A stretch of 64,000 bases of DNA from Streptomyces sp. A1136 (GCF_004795055.1 NZ_SSBJ01000031.1:1-64000); one strand, 5' to 3'. Numbered from the stretch's first letter, positions 1-11,408 are shown. A program made the numbers and translations. The notes: generated from the letters alone by a model not told the origin.

Positions 1-111
1 TTCAAACGACTCGCCGTCCGCTGGGAACGCCGCACCGAACTCCACGACGCCTTCGTCTCCCTCGCCTGCAGCCTCATCTGCTGGCGGCGCCTCAACAAAC
101 CCGAATCATGA
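1..111 (+). CDS. IS5-family transposase, C-terminal fragment (cut by window edge)
   Basis: Only the last 36 residues are visible, reading FKRLAVRWERR, then a hydrophobic stretch, and ending CWRRLNKPES before TGA. This arginine-rich tail with a RRL motif is the usual end of IS5-family DDE transposases in actinobacteria. The DDE catalytic residues are upstream of the window, so it is not known whether the enzyme is intact. The family call rests on recall of the tail and on the inverted-repeat-like sequence just after the stop. Confidence 0.6.
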   Translation, partial: FKRLAVRWERRTELHDAFVSLACSLICWRRLNKPES

Positions 112-127
112 TCGTGTTACGAGCTCT
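1..127 (+). mobile_element. Right end of an IS5-family-like insertion sequence
   Basis: The window opens inside a transposase gene (stop at 109-111). The bases after it (about 110-127, GATCGTGTTACGAGCTCT) look like the terminal inverted repeat of IS5-type elements common in streptomycetes. The left end lies outside the window, so the exact edge and target duplication cannot be fixed. The element ends about 11 bases before the next start codon, so it has replaced or joined the upstream region of the response regulator. Confidence 0.55.
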
Positions 128-138
128 AAGGTGTCCAC

Positions 139-861
139 ATGCCGAGCGTCCTGGTCGTGGAAGACGACCCCAGCATTCGCCAATCACTGATCGAGGTCCT
201 GACGGAGCACGGACATGTCGTCCGCAGCACGGGCGACGGGTTCGGCGCCCTGCGGGAAGTCACCCGGGCACGCGTCGACGCCGTGGTGCTCGACCTGGGC
301 CTTCCCGATCTGGACGGGGCGGACGCACTGCGCATGATCCGGGGCATATCCTCCGTCCCCGTGCTGGTGGCCACCGCCCGGGACGACGAGGCCGAGATCA
401 TCAACCTCCTCAACGCGGGCGCCGACGACTACCTGGTCAAGCCCTTCTCCGGGGGACAGCTCATCGCGCGCCTCTCCGCCGTGCTGCGGCGGACCGGTCA
501 ACTCCCCGGCGCCGCGGGTTCGGCGGGCATCGGCGCGGCCCCCACGTCCGATCCGCTGCACCCCGTCCTGGTGGGCGAACTGGCGGTGGACCCGGGTGCC
601 CGCACCGCCCACCTGGCGGGCCGGGAGCTGCGTCTCACGCGCCGGGAGTTCGACCTGCTGGCCTTCCTCGCCCACCACTGCGGCCACGTCGTCTCCAAGC
701 GGCGGCTGCTGACCGAGGTCTGGCGGGAGCCGTACGTGGACGACCAGACCGTCGACGTGCACCTCTCCTCCCTGCGGCGCAAGTTGGGCGAAAGCGCGGC
801 ATCCCCGCGCTACCTGCTCACCGTCCGCGGCGTCGGCATCAAGCTGGTGGCACCGCGTTGA
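139..861 (+). CDS. OmpR/PhoB-family response regulator
   Basis: 240 residues. It should bind DNA when phosphorylated by the kinase encoded next to it. The receiver domain spans about residues 3-112, with acidic pocket E8-D9-D10, phospho-acceptor D52 (VVLDLGLPD), T79 and K101 (YLVKPF). The winged-helix effector domain spans about residues 145-238 and ends in the usual RGVGIKL hairpin. The ATG at 139 has a short AAGG ribosome site at 128-131. That site lies at the very edge of the adjoining IS end, so transcription may start inside the IS. The gene overlaps the kinase start by 4 bases. The signal it answers is unknown. Confidence 0.92.
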   Translation: MPSVLVVEDDPSIRQSLIEVLTEHGHVVRSTGDGFGALREVTRARVDAVVLDLGLPDLDGADALRMIRGISSVPVLVATARDDEAEIINLLNAGADDYLVKPFSGGQLIARLSAVLRRTGQLPGAAGSAGIGAAPTSDPLHPVLVGELAVDPGARTAHLAGRELRLTRREFDLLAFLAHHCGHVVSKRRLLTEVWREPYVDDQTVDVHLSSLRRKLGESAASPRYLLTVRGVGIKLVAPR

Positions 862-2285
862 GGCGCTCACTCGCCGGAGTGGCGCTCGCCGTCACCTCCA
901 TGGTCGCCCTCTCCTTCCTCATACCGCTGGCCGCCCTGGTGATGTCGCTGGTCAAGGAGCAGGCCGTCACCGCCGCCGAACAGCGCGCCGCCGCCCTGGC
1001 GCCCGTCCTGACCCTGACCACCGATCCGTCCGCCTTGCGGGAGTCCACCGCCGGACTCGACGCGGCCGACCGCCTCGTGGTCCATTTGCCGGACTCCGGC
1101 CCGCCGGGCAGCTCCAAGGCCCCGAGGGCCCTGCTCGAACGGGCCCAGCGGGGGCGGGAAGCGATCTCCCAGGAGATCCCGGGAGGCTGGATATGCCTGC
1201 AACCCGTAGTGCTCCCCGGCGACCGCGTGGCCGTCGTCGAGAACTTCGTCCCGGAACGGGAACTGACCCACGGGGTCAAGGAATCGTGGGCGGTCATGCT
1301 GTTCCTGGCCGTGGGACTGATCGGCGGTTCCGTGCTGGTCGCCGACCGCCTCGGCGCGAAGGTCGTCAGGTCGTCGAGACGGCTCGCGCAGGCGTCTCGC
1401 GCCCTCGGCCAGGGGGACCTGGACGCCCGGGTGGAGCCGATGGGCCCCCCGGAACTGCGGGACGCGGGAGTCGCCTTCAACGCGATGGCCCGGCGGATGA
1501 CCGAACTGCTCGCGGTGGAGCGCGAACTCGTCGCCGACCTGTCCCACCGGCTGCGCACCCCGCTGACCGCCCTGCACCTGGCGTCGGAACGCATGGTGGG
1601 GACGCCCGAGTCGGCGAGGGTCGAGGCGGCGGTCGGAGAGCTGGAGTCGGAACTCCAGGCCATCATCGCCGCGGCGCGCACCCCGCTCGCCGTGGGACCG
1701 ATGGGACAGGGCATGCTCTCCGGGGACGCGTCCGGGGAGTCTCCCGCCGCCCCGAAGGCGTCCGGTCCGCGCTGCGAGGCCGCCGACGTGGTGCGTCGCC
1801 GCACCACCTTCTGGTCCGTCCTGGCAGAGCAGCAGAACCGTTCCTGCACTCTGGCCCTGGCCCAGGAGCCCACGACGGTCGGCCTGTCCGACGACGACAT
1901 CGCCGCCGTCGTGGACGCGCTCATCGGGAACGTCTTCCGCCACACCGCGCCCGGAACGCCGTTCGCCGTCCACGTCGTACGTACGGCGCAGGCCGTGAAG
2001 CTGGTCGTGGAGGACGGCGGCCCGGGCATCCCCCGACCGGACCGGGCGCTGACCCGCGGGAGCAGCAGCGGTTCCACCGGACTGGGGCTCGACATCGCGC
2101 GGCGGGCCGCGACCGTGGCGGGCGGCTCGATGCACATCTCCCGCAGCCGACTGGGAGGCGCGCACATCGCCGTGACGTTCGCACTGGCCCCGTCGGCCCC
2201 GTCCGCGCGCCCCTCCCGCATGTCCCGGCGGCGGCCGGCATGGCCGCGCGGCCGGCGGGGCCTGTGGGGGCTTCGCCGGAACTGA
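858..2285 (+). CDS. Sensor histidine kinase, partner of the preceding regulator
   Basis: 475 residues from a TTG start that overlaps the regulator stop (TTGA). Layout: N-terminal membrane helix (about residues 6-30), extracytoplasmic sensor region of some 120 residues, second membrane helix (about 140-160), HAMP linker, HisKA helix with phospho-acceptor H230 in DLSHRLRTPL, and a HATPase domain with N box (IGNVFRHT), G1 box (DGGPGIP) and G2 box (STGLGLDIA). The C-terminus is arginine-rich. It most likely phosphorylates the regulator at 139-861. The sensor region has no family I recognise. Confidence 0.92.
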   Translation: MRRSLAGVALAVTSMVALSFLIPLAALVMSLVKEQAVTAAEQRAAALAPVLTLTTDPSALRESTAGLDAADRLVVHLPDSGPPGSSKAPRALLERAQRGREAISQEIPGGWICLQPVVLPGDRVAVVENFVPERELTHGVKESWAVMLFLAVGLIGGSVLVADRLGAKVVRSSRRLAQASRALGQGDLDARVEPMGPPELRDAGVAFNAMARRMTELLAVERELVADLSHRLRTPLTALHLASERMVGTPESARVEAAVGELESELQAIIAAARTPLAVGPMGQGMLSGDASGESPAAPKASGPRCEAADVVRRRTTFWSVLAEQQNRSCTLALAQEPTTVGLSDDDIAAVVDALIGNVFRHTAPGTPFAVHVVRTAQAVKLVVEDGGPGIPRPDRALTRGSSSGSTGLGLDIARRAATVAGGSMHISRSRLGGAHIAVTFALAPSAPSARPSRMSRRRPAWPRGRRGLWGLRRN

Positions 2286-2387
2286 CCTCGCGGCGGCGCC
2301 GCTCGGCGGGCCGACACCTCGCGCCGCGTGCCCCGTCCGGGTCATGCCACGTCCGGGCCGGCCGCTCCCCGGGGTGGACGGGGTCGG

Positions 2388-2738
2388 TCAGCCCAGGAGG
2401 TTGCCGTAGTACCCGCCGATCCGGCTGTAGTAGGCAGGGTCCTCGATGTGCTTGTCACCGATGAATTCGGGGGCGGCCTTGATCTGGTCCTTCGTCCGGT
2501 CGACGTGGATCGTCTTCTCCGCCGCGTCGACGCGGCTGACCGTGCCCGCCGGGAGAAGGACTTCCCGGCCGAAGATCCAGGGGCCGGTGTCCACGACGAC
2601 GTAGGACGAGTCGACCTCGTCCGAGTGCTTGCTCACCTTCCCGATCGACCCGTCGGCCGCCTCGACCTTGTAACCCGTCAGATCGAGGGCCTCGACGCGG
2701 CCCGCCCCCTCGCGGTAACCCCATACGTTCACGTTCAC
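2388..2738 (-). CDS. PRC-barrel domain protein
   Basis: 116 residues. PRC-barrel proteins are small beta-barrel adaptor or stress proteins with no enzymatic role. The core here is ALDLTGYKVEAADGSIGKV followed by a strand-rich region (SYVVVDTGPWIFG, EVLLPAGTVSRVD), the family pattern. The C-terminal part ending YYSRIGGYYGNLLG is typical of the streptomycete version. The GTG at 2738 is chosen because a GAGAGGA ribosome site lies 7 bases upstream; a longer reading frame to 2801 has no such site. A second PRC-barrel-like gene lies at 24093-24542. Function is not known beyond the family. Confidence 0.8.
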   Translation of the reverse strand: MNVNVWGYREGAGRVEALDLTGYKVEAADGSIGKVSKHSDEVDSSYVVVDTGPWIFGREVLLPAGTVSRVDAAEKTIHVDRTKDQIKAAPEFIGDKHIEDPAYYSRIGGYYGNLLG

Positions 2739-2877
2739 GGGCAGATCCTCTCTTCCGGTAGCGGACGGGCGCCTGCCCCCGCGCACCGGCGGGGGCGGCA
2801 CTGCCTCCCGCCCGCCTGCCCCGCACGGCGCCGCTCACACGTCGGCGGCCGCCGTCGCGCAGGACCTTGCGACCGGG

Positions 2878-4086
2878 CTACCGGCCGACAGGGACGCTTT
2901 CCCGCTCGGCGGCCGACGAGCGCTGTGAGGGCAATGGCGGGTGCGTGCGAGGTTCGCTGTCGGGGGTTTCCGCTCGCATGTCCTCGACGGCCTTCGTGAG
3001 CCCCGTACGCAACAGCCGGCTCACCGGCCGCTCGATCAGACGGTGGATCAACCATGCCAACACGAGCATGAAGCCGATGACGGCGAAGGCGAGGGGGACC
3101 GGTGCCATCTCGTCGCGGAAGTGGTGGATGATCGTCAGTCCGGCCATCATGTGCACGAGGTAGAGCGGGTACGTGAGCGCTCCGGCGTGCGGCAGCCATC
3201 GCCACTGGACGCGGTCGAGGAAGCCCAACGCGATGGCCGCCATCAGGACGAAGCCGAGTGCGATGACGAGGTGGGCCGGCCAGGCAGGCAATCTCTCCCC
3301 GGCCTCCTTGCCCAGGTTGGAGGCCATCCGTGCCTGCACATGGGTCTGTGCGAGGAGGAACTGCAAAACGACCATCCCCCACAGCAACATGTTCGGCTTG
3401 AAGCGGCGCATCAGATAGAAGGCGATGCCCGCGATGAAATACGGGGAACAGGTGGGGATCGCGAAGAAGGCGAGAACGCCGTCACCGGTCGTGGGCGCGA
3501 CGATGCCGGCCAGTGTCCACAGTCCGCAGAAGGCCACGCAATTTCGATACGTCACACCCATTCGGATGACGCATGCGAAGAGGACGTAGAACTTCAGCTC
3601 GACGAACAGCGTCCAGTACGCGTCATCGATGTGAGGCACACGCAGGCCTCCTTGCAGCATGGTGAGGTTCACGAAGACGTCGCTGACCTTGCCGATCCTG
3701 CGCACCTCGGGCCAGTTGAACAGAACGAGGGCCGTGAACGCCACGCCGGCCCAATAGGCCGGGAAGATTCGGGATATGCGGGAAACGGCGAACTGCCCGA
3801 GGGTCCTCCCCCACGCACTCATGCAGATCACGAACCCGCTGACCAGGAAGAATATCTCGACCCCGAGCCAGCCGTAGGCGGCCACCCTCCGCCCGTGCGG
3901 GAATATCTCCGCGGTCGCTCTCCCCCACGCGCTTTCCAGTACGAGGTAATGATAGGAAACGACGAAGAGCGAGGCCGAGAGGCGCACAAAGTCCAGAGCC
4001 GCCAGCCGCCGCCCCGAGGGATGTTCCCGTGGCGTGAGAGCTTCGGCTTTCGGTTCGCGCACGAATTCCCCCATTGTTACGTGCAT
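2878..4086 (-). CDS. Acyltransferase 3 family integral membrane protein (OafA-like)
   Basis: About 402 residues with some ten predicted membrane segments. Acyltransferase-3 proteins move acetyl or other acyl groups onto surface sugars, antibiotics or peptidoglycan. Family marks are the N-terminal RRLAALDFVRLSAS with SYHY in the first helix and the late LTYPLYLVHMMAG helix containing the conserved histidine. The C-terminal 40 residues are polar and cytoplasmic. ATG at 4086 or 4074 are both possible; neither has a strong ribosome site. The acceptor cannot be told from the sequence. No biosynthetic genes adjoin it, and the nearest neighbour, uppP, is transcribed divergently. Confidence 0.85.
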   Translation of the reverse strand: MHVTMGEFVREPKAEALTPREHPSGRRLAALDFVRLSASLFVVSYHYLVLESAWGRATAEIFPHGRRVAAYGWLGVEIFFLVSGFVICMSAWGRTLGQFAVSRISRIFPAYWAGVAFTALVLFNWPEVRRIGKVSDVFVNLTMLQGGLRVPHIDDAYWTLFVELKFYVLFACVIRMGVTYRNCVAFCGLWTLAGIVAPTTGDGVLAFFAIPTCSPYFIAGIAFYLMRRFKPNMLLWGMVVLQFLLAQTHVQARMASNLGKEAGERLPAWPAHLVIALGFVLMAAIALGFLDRVQWRWLPHAGALTYPLYLVHMMAGLTIIHHFRDEMAPVPLAFAVIGFMLVLAWLIHRLIERPVSRLLRTGLTKAVEDMRAETPDSEPRTHPPLPSQRSSAAERESVPVGR

Positions 4087-4271
4087 GACAATCAGACCGG
4101 GATACTCTACAGGCGGCAGCGGAATTGCCCCTGCCCGGGGCGGAAGGGTCGGTCCCGCGCCGCGGGCGGGGCTCTCAGGGGAATGGGCCGGGGAGCGCGG
4201 GCAGTCGGCGCCGAAGGCCCGGATAGCCTTGGCCACGGGGGCACACGGGGCGGAACGTGGCCGACCCAGCA

Positions 4272-4300
4272 GCCGTCTACATATCTGTAGACGCTATAGT
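4272..4300 (+). promoter_or_regulatory. Promoter and palindromic operator upstream of uppP
   Basis: A perfect inverted repeat, CGTCTACA-TATC-TGTAGACG, occupies 4274-4293 and is followed at once by a good -10 hexamer, TATAGT (4295-4300). A -35 at normal spacing would start near 4272, so the palindrome would fill the spacer, where a bound repressor blocks RNA polymerase. The TACA/TGTA core resembles BlaI/MecI/CopY operators but has a 4-base centre instead of 2. A related site lies at 5501-5520 before the PAP2 gene. The cognate regulator is not in this window as far as I can tell. Confidence 0.7.
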
Positions 4301-4516
4301 CGGCACCGGCGGCGTCCAACTGCCCCGGGAGAAGGGGTTCCGAGCCTGATCGCGCTGTCGCGCGCCTTCGCGGTCCGCCGCGAAAGCACAGCGTACGCGC
4401 ACGCGGAACGAGGCCGGGGTCCTCCACCGACCGCGCCCGCCGCACCCCCAGCCCACGCGGTGGTCCAGCGCACGCTTGGCCAGCGTCATATCGAACCAGC
4501 CCCAGGGACGGACCCA

Positions 4517-5353
4517 TTGAGCACCATCGACATCGGTCAAGCAGCCGTTCTCGGCATCGTCGAAGGGGTCACCGAATTCCTGCCGGTCTCCTCCACCGGC
4601 CACCTGAAGATCACCGAGGGCCTGATGGGCATCCCGGTGGACGACAAGGCCGTCGTCGCGTTCACCGCCGTGATCCAGGTGGGAGCCATCGCCGCGGTCC
4701 TCGTGTACTTCTTCAAGGACATCGTGCGCATCATGGCCGCCTGGGGACGCGGTCTCGCCAACCGCGAGGAGCGGTACCACCACGACTACAAGTTCGCCTG
4801 GTGGGTCATCTACGCCACCATCCCCATCGTGGTCGTGGGACTGGCCGCCAAGCCCCTGATCGAGGGCCCGCTGGCCTCCCTGTGGGTGGTCGCCGGTTCC
4901 CTGATCGTCGGCAGCGGTCTGATGTGGGCGGCGGACCAGATGGGTCGCCACAAGCGCGGCGAGGACGACACCGGCCTCAAGGACGCCATGTTGGTGGGAT
5001 GTTCGCAGATCCTGGCGCTGCTCTTCCCCGGCTTCTCCCGCTCCGGCGCCACCATGTCCACCGGGCTCATCCTCGACCTCGAACGCGTCGCCGCCACCCG
5101 ACTGTCGTTCTTCCTCGGCATCCCCGCCCTGACCGGCGCGGGCCTGTACGAGCTCAAGGACGCCGTCGGCGCCGGTGTGGACACCGTCCCCCTGGTCGTC
5201 GGCACCGTGGTGTCCTTCGTCGTCGCCTACGCCTCGATCGCCTGGCTCCTGAAGTTCGTCGCCAAGCACTCGTTCAACGCCTTCGTCCTCTACCGGATCG
5301 CCGTCGGGGTCCTGCTCTTCGGCCTGCTCGGCACCGGCGTCCTGACCGCCTGA
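4517..5353 (+). CDS. uppP: Undecaprenyl-diphosphatase UppP (BacA)
   Basis: 278 residues, the normal size. UppP removes one phosphate from undecaprenyl pyrophosphate at the membrane, recycling the lipid carrier for peptidoglycan and giving bacitracin tolerance. Both signature motifs are present: EGVTEFLPVSSTGH at residues 16-29 and FPGFSRSGATMSTG near residue 170, with about eight membrane helices. The start chosen is a TTG at 4517, which puts the first motif at the usual distance; ATGs further upstream would add a non-homologous tail. The mRNA leader from the putative promoter at 4295 is about 210 bases. The palindrome over that promoter suggests repression, perhaps lifted by envelope stress. 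Confidence 0.95.
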   Translation: MSTIDIGQAAVLGIVEGVTEFLPVSSTGHLKITEGLMGIPVDDKAVVAFTAVIQVGAIAAVLVYFFKDIVRIMAAWGRGLANREERYHHDYKFAWWVIYATIPIVVVGLAAKPLIEGPLASLWVVAGSLIVGSGLMWAADQMGRHKRGEDDTGLKDAMLVGCSQILALLFPGFSRSGATMSTGLILDLERVAATRLSFFLGIPALTGAGLYELKDAVGAGVDTVPLVVGTVVSFVVAYASIAWLLKFVAKHSFNAFVLYRIAVGVLLFGLLGTGVLTA

Positions 5354-5500
5354 CGCTCGTCGCGCGCGTTCGGCGCCGAACCAGCGGGCGGCCACGGCTC
5401 ATCCCGGCGCACAGCCTGGTCAGCGCGCGGGCTTCCGGTCCACCGACGCACTCGCGGTCGGTCGGTGGACCGGGTCGTTGTCTCCCCCTCGCCCGAGGAT

Positions 5501-5520
5501 CGTCTACAGTGCGGTAGACC
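5501..5520 (+). promoter_or_regulatory. Second copy of the uppP-type operator, upstream of the PAP2 gene
   Basis: The sequence CGTCTACA-GTGC-GGTAGACC keeps the same GTCTAC-N6-GTAGAC frame as the site at 4274-4293. It lies 220 bases before the PAP2 start and 148 bases after the uppP stop. A TACAGT -10-like hexamer (5505-5510) overlaps the left arm. The spacing match to the uppP site suggests one regulator controls both genes. Confidence 0.6.
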
Positions 5521-5739
5521 ACCGGCGGGCGGTGGCGCCCGGTTGACCGGTCCTGCGCGCCCGGCCGTCTTCCGCCCGGCCGCCTTCCGCCCGAGTCCTC
5601 CGAGAGGCCCCGCCGCATTGGCCGCTTCCGTGCCCAGCGTCGCCCTCGACCCCAGGGTCGATCCGCTCGACGCCGCTCCCGTCCCGGTTGCCCCGGGGGT
5701 ACCGGAGAGAGGCCCCCTGCGCCCCCTGCCGGCCGTCGC

Positions 5740-6396
5740 GTGACCCGCGCCGGGCTCGCCCGCCGGGCGGGATGGGTGGCCCTGGCCGCCATGGCGCTCT
5801 TCGCACTGCTGACGGTATGGGTCGTGCGGGCCCCGGACCACCTGCTGCCCCCCGACGCGGCCTTGCACCGCTGGTCCGTGGAGCACCGCCCGGCCCTCGC
5901 CTCCGTATCGGCGCGGGTCCTCACCGACACCGGCACCGGGGTCATCCCGTACGCCCTTCTCCTGGCGGCGGGCCTGTACGCGGGCCGCACCACCCGGCAG
6001 CGCGCCTGGACGGCGGCCGCACTGATGCTGTGCCTCGGCGCGGGTCAGGCCCTGCGCTACGCGGCAATGATGCTGATCGCCCGCCCGCGTCCGGCGGTCG
6101 GCGACTGGGTCACGCCCGCTTCGGGGTGGTCCTTCCCCTCCGGCCACTCCACCACGGCCGCGCTGACAGCCGGACTGTTGGTGACGGCGCTGTTCCAACG
6201 CGGCTCCCGGGTACCCCGGACCCCCGTCGTAGTGGTCGCGCTCTGGGCCACGGCGGTCGGCCTCACGCGCGTCTACCTCGGGATGCACTGGTTCACCGAC
6301 GTGCTCGGCGGCTGGCTCTTCGCCACCGCCTGGCTCTCCCTCCTCGGCTGCGCCTATCTGGGGGGCGTAGGCGACCGACGCCAGGCCTCCGACTGA
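5740..6396 (+). CDS. PAP2-superfamily membrane phosphatase
   Basis: 218 residues with about five or six membrane helices. The acid-phosphatase signatures are visible: an arginine-proline segment (LIARPRP, 113-119), PSGHS at 133-137, and R177 with H183 and D187 in LTRVYLGMHWFTD. Such PgpB-type proteins dephosphorylate lipid phosphates such as undecaprenyl pyrophosphate or phosphatidic acid on the outer face of the membrane. The GTG start at 5740 gives an N-terminal membrane helix almost at once. The neighbouring uppP and the shared operator favour undecaprenyl pyrophosphate as substrate, which is inference. Confidence 0.88.
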   Translation: MTRAGLARRAGWVALAAMALFALLTVWVVRAPDHLLPPDAALHRWSVEHRPALASVSARVLTDTGTGVIPYALLLAAGLYAGRTTRQRAWTAAALMLCLGAGQALRYAAMMLIARPRPAVGDWVTPASGWSFPSGHSTTAALTAGLLVTALFQRGSRVPRTPVVVVALWATAVGLTRVYLGMHWFTDVLGGWLFATAWLSLLGCAYLGGVGDRRQASD

Positions 6397-6545
6397 CGGG
6401 AGACGGCGCGGTCCCTGCGAAGAAGGAAGAGCCCGACGGGTCGAGATCGCACCGCCGGAGGGCGCCGGGCCCGTCGTTCCGGACGGACGCCCTGTCCACC
6501 CGCCCGAAGTGGGCCGCCACCTTGGCTCCGGGCGCCCGGAGGGCC

Positions 6546-6582
6546 GGGCGGGCGCTTTGAGGCACACCCCGGCCGCCCGCCC
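6546..6582. terminator. Hairpin between convergent PAP2 and xdhC genes
   Basis: GGGCGGGC (6546-6553) pairs with GCCCGCCC (6575-6582) across a 21-base loop in the convergent gap 6397-6663. It has no T-run, as is usual in this genus. The rest of the gap is GC-rich and holds no convincing gene. Confidence 0.45.
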
Positions 6583-6663
6583 CGGGCCGCCCGGTATCCG
6601 GCGGCCGGGAAGCGCTCGATCAGCGACACGGGCGCGGGCGACCGCCCCCGCACGCTGCACCGC

Positions 6664-7474
6664 TCAGTGGCGGTCCTGTTCGATGGTCCGGAGCAGGTCC
6701 GCCGCCACGCTCACCGCGATCGTGGCGGGTTCCTTGCCCGTGATGTCGGGCATGCCGATCGGGGTCTTGATCCGGTCGATGGTGGCGGCGTCGTGGCCAC
6801 CCTCGGTGGACAGACGGTGGCGGAACCGCACCCATTTGGCGGCCGAGCCGATCAGACCGATCGAGCCGAGGTCTTCCGTACGCAGGGCGGCGTCGCACAG
6901 CGCGGCGTCCTCCGCATGGTCATGAGTCATGATCAGGACGTGGGTACCGGGCGCCAGTTCCGCCAGTACCTCTTCCGGAAGCAGCGGTACGTGGTGCACG
7001 TGGACCTGGGCCAGCGCGTCCTCCAGCACACCGAGCCGCTCGTCGGTGAGCATGTCCGAGCGGGTGTCGGTGAGGTGCAGGTCGATATTGTGCCGAGCGA
7101 GAATCCGTGCCAGCTCCAAGCCGACGTGCCCGACGCCGAAGATCGCCACCGTCGGGACCACCGGCAGCGGTTCGATCAGCACGGTGACGGCTCCGCCGCA
7201 ACACTGCACGCCGTGCCGGTTGGTGACCTTGTCGTTGAGCGCGAACTCCATCAACTCGGGCTGCGGATCGGGCGTGCCGATCAGTTCGCGGCCCCGATCG
7301 ATGGCGACGGCCTCGATGTTGCCGCCGCCGATGGAGCCCCAGGTCTCGGTCCGCCCCACGACGAGTTTGGCGCCGGCGCGGCGGGGCGCGTGGCCGCGCA
7401 CGGTCGCGACGGTCACGAGCGCACCGGGTTCCCGGCGTGCTCGCAACCGCGCGACCGCGGCCACCCAGGTCATG

Positions 7475-7482
<8 letters not shown>
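6664..7482 (-). CDS. xdhC: XdhC-type molybdenum cofactor maturation protein
   Basis: 272 residues. XdhC proteins bind the molybdenum cofactor, promote its sulfuration and insert it into xanthine dehydrogenase. The N-terminal XdhC/CoxI domain carries ALVTVATVRGHAPRRAGAKLVV and GSIGGGNIEA. The C-terminal Rossmann-like domain carries IFGVGHVGLELARIL, then LIMTHDHAEDAALCD and ending IGMPDITGKEPATIAVSVAADLL. The ATG at 7482 overlaps the xdhB stop by 8 bases, so the two are translationally coupled. It is the last gene of the xdhABC operon. Confidence 0.93.
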
Positions 7483-9852
<2,370 letters not shown>

Positions 9853-9856
<4 letters not shown>

Positions 9857-11334
9857 GACGACACCGCCTCGGTGGTCTCTGCGTGCAGCTTCAGCAGGCT
9901 CTTGCCGAGCATCGCGGCCCGGTACTCGGAACTTGCGCGGTGGTCGCTCATCGGCGTGCCCTGGGCCCGCAGCACCTGGGCGGCGGCCTCGACGGTCTCC
10001 GCGTCCCACGGCTTGCCCTCCAGGGCAGCCTCGGTGGCGAGCGCCCGGATCGGGGTGGCGGCCACGCCGCCCAGGCCGATGCGCGCCTTGCGGACGATGC
10101 CGTCCTCGATCTCCAGGGCGAACGCGACGGCCACGCTGGAGATGTCGTCGAAGCGCCGCTTGGCGATCTTGTGGAAGGCCGCGACCGGCGACAGCGGAAG
10201 CGGGATGCGCACCGCGCGGATCAGCTCGTCCGGACGACGCACGCTCTGCCGGTAGCCGGTGAAGTACTCGGCCAGCGGGACCTCGCGCTCACCGTCGGCG
10301 TCGGCGAGCAGCAACGACGCCTCCAGCGCGAGCAGCACCGGCGGGCTGTCGCCGATGGGGGAGCCGGTACCCAGGTTGCCGCCCAGGGTTCCGCTGTTGC
10401 GGATGAGCCGCGACGCGAACTGCGGGAACAGCTCGGCCAGCAGCGGGACGCTTCCGTCGAGGCGGCGCTCGATCTCGGTGAGCGTCACCGCCGCACCGAT
10501 CTCGATGTGGTCGGATTCGACCCGCAGCTCACGCAGCTCGGGCAGCCGGTCGATGGCGATCACACACTCCGCCCGGCGGGAGCGGATGTTGACCTCGACG
10601 CCCCAGTCGGTGCTTCCGGCGACGACCACGGCCTCGGGGCGCTCGCGCAGCAGCTGCGTCGCCTCGGCCAGGGTGCGCGGCCGCAGGAACGTGCTGCCGT
10701 CCTGGGTGTACGCAGTGGCGGCCGGCTCGGGCGCGGCCTGCTCGCGACGCTGCGCCAGTGGGTCGTCCTCGGTGGGCGCGCCGACGGCGAACGCGGCGTC
10801 GCGAATCGGACGGTAACCGGTGCAACGGCAAAGGTTTCCGCTCAGCGAATGCAGGTCGAACCCGTTCGGACCGTGCTCGGCGTCGGCGTTCTCGGCCGAA
10901 TCCGCGTCCGAAGCCGAGTCCGTGTGCGCGCAGCGGTCGGGCCGGTAGTACTCGGAGGCCATGCTGCAAATGAATCCCGGAGTGCAGTAGCCGCACTGGG
11001 AGCCGCCACGGACCGCCATCTCCTCCTGCACGGGGTGCAGGGTGGGGGGCAGACCGGGCTCACCGGCGGTGGCGAGGCCCTCCGAGGTGATGATCTCCTG
11101 GCCGTCGAGCGCCGCGGCCGGGACGAGGCAGGCGTTGACCGCCACCCAGTCGGTGGGCTTGTTCACCCCGGGACGGGCCACCAGGACCGAACAGGCACCA
11201 CATTCACCCTCGGCACAGCCCTCCTTGGTGCCGGTGAGACCACGCTCGCGCAGGAAATCGAGCACGAAGGTGTGGGGCGCGTCCGGTGCAATGGGGGTTT
11301 CTTTCCCGTTGACCGTGATCCTCGCTGCTACCAC
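9853..11334 (-). CDS. xdhA: Xanthine dehydrogenase iron-sulfur/FAD subunit XdhA
   Basis: 493 residues. The N-terminal plant-type ferredoxin domain has C40, C45, C48 and C69. The second 2Fe-2S domain has C114, C117, C169 and C171 (GNLCRCTGYRP). An acidic stretch of about 20 residues (near 140-160, ASDADSAENADAEHG) is inserted between the two cysteine pairs of the second domain. The FAD domain follows from about residue 210 (VVAGSTDWGVEV, then RNSGTLGGNLGTGSPIGD). It passes electrons from the molybdenum subunit to NAD. The GTG start at 11334 has a GAGG site about 8 bases upstream. First gene of the operon. Confidence 0.95.
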
Positions 11335-11345
11335 GGCGCAACCTC

Positions 11346-11408
11346 ATTTCGGTGCGCGGTCAAAGTGAATATCCTAGTCGCCATTTGCAGGAGCTTTCTA
11401 TTTCGGTG
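11346..11408 (-). promoter_or_regulatory. Candidate xdhA promoter flanked by 9-bp direct repeats
   Basis: Read on the minus strand, a TAGGAT -10 hexamer lies at 11376-11371, which would place the transcript start near 11364 and leave a leader of about 30 bases. The -35 region is poor, suggesting an activator. Two direct copies of ATTTCGGTG (plus-strand 11346-11354 and 11400-11408) sit 54 bases apart, close to five helical turns, on either side of the -10. They are plausible sites for a purine-pathway regulator. Confidence 0.4.
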
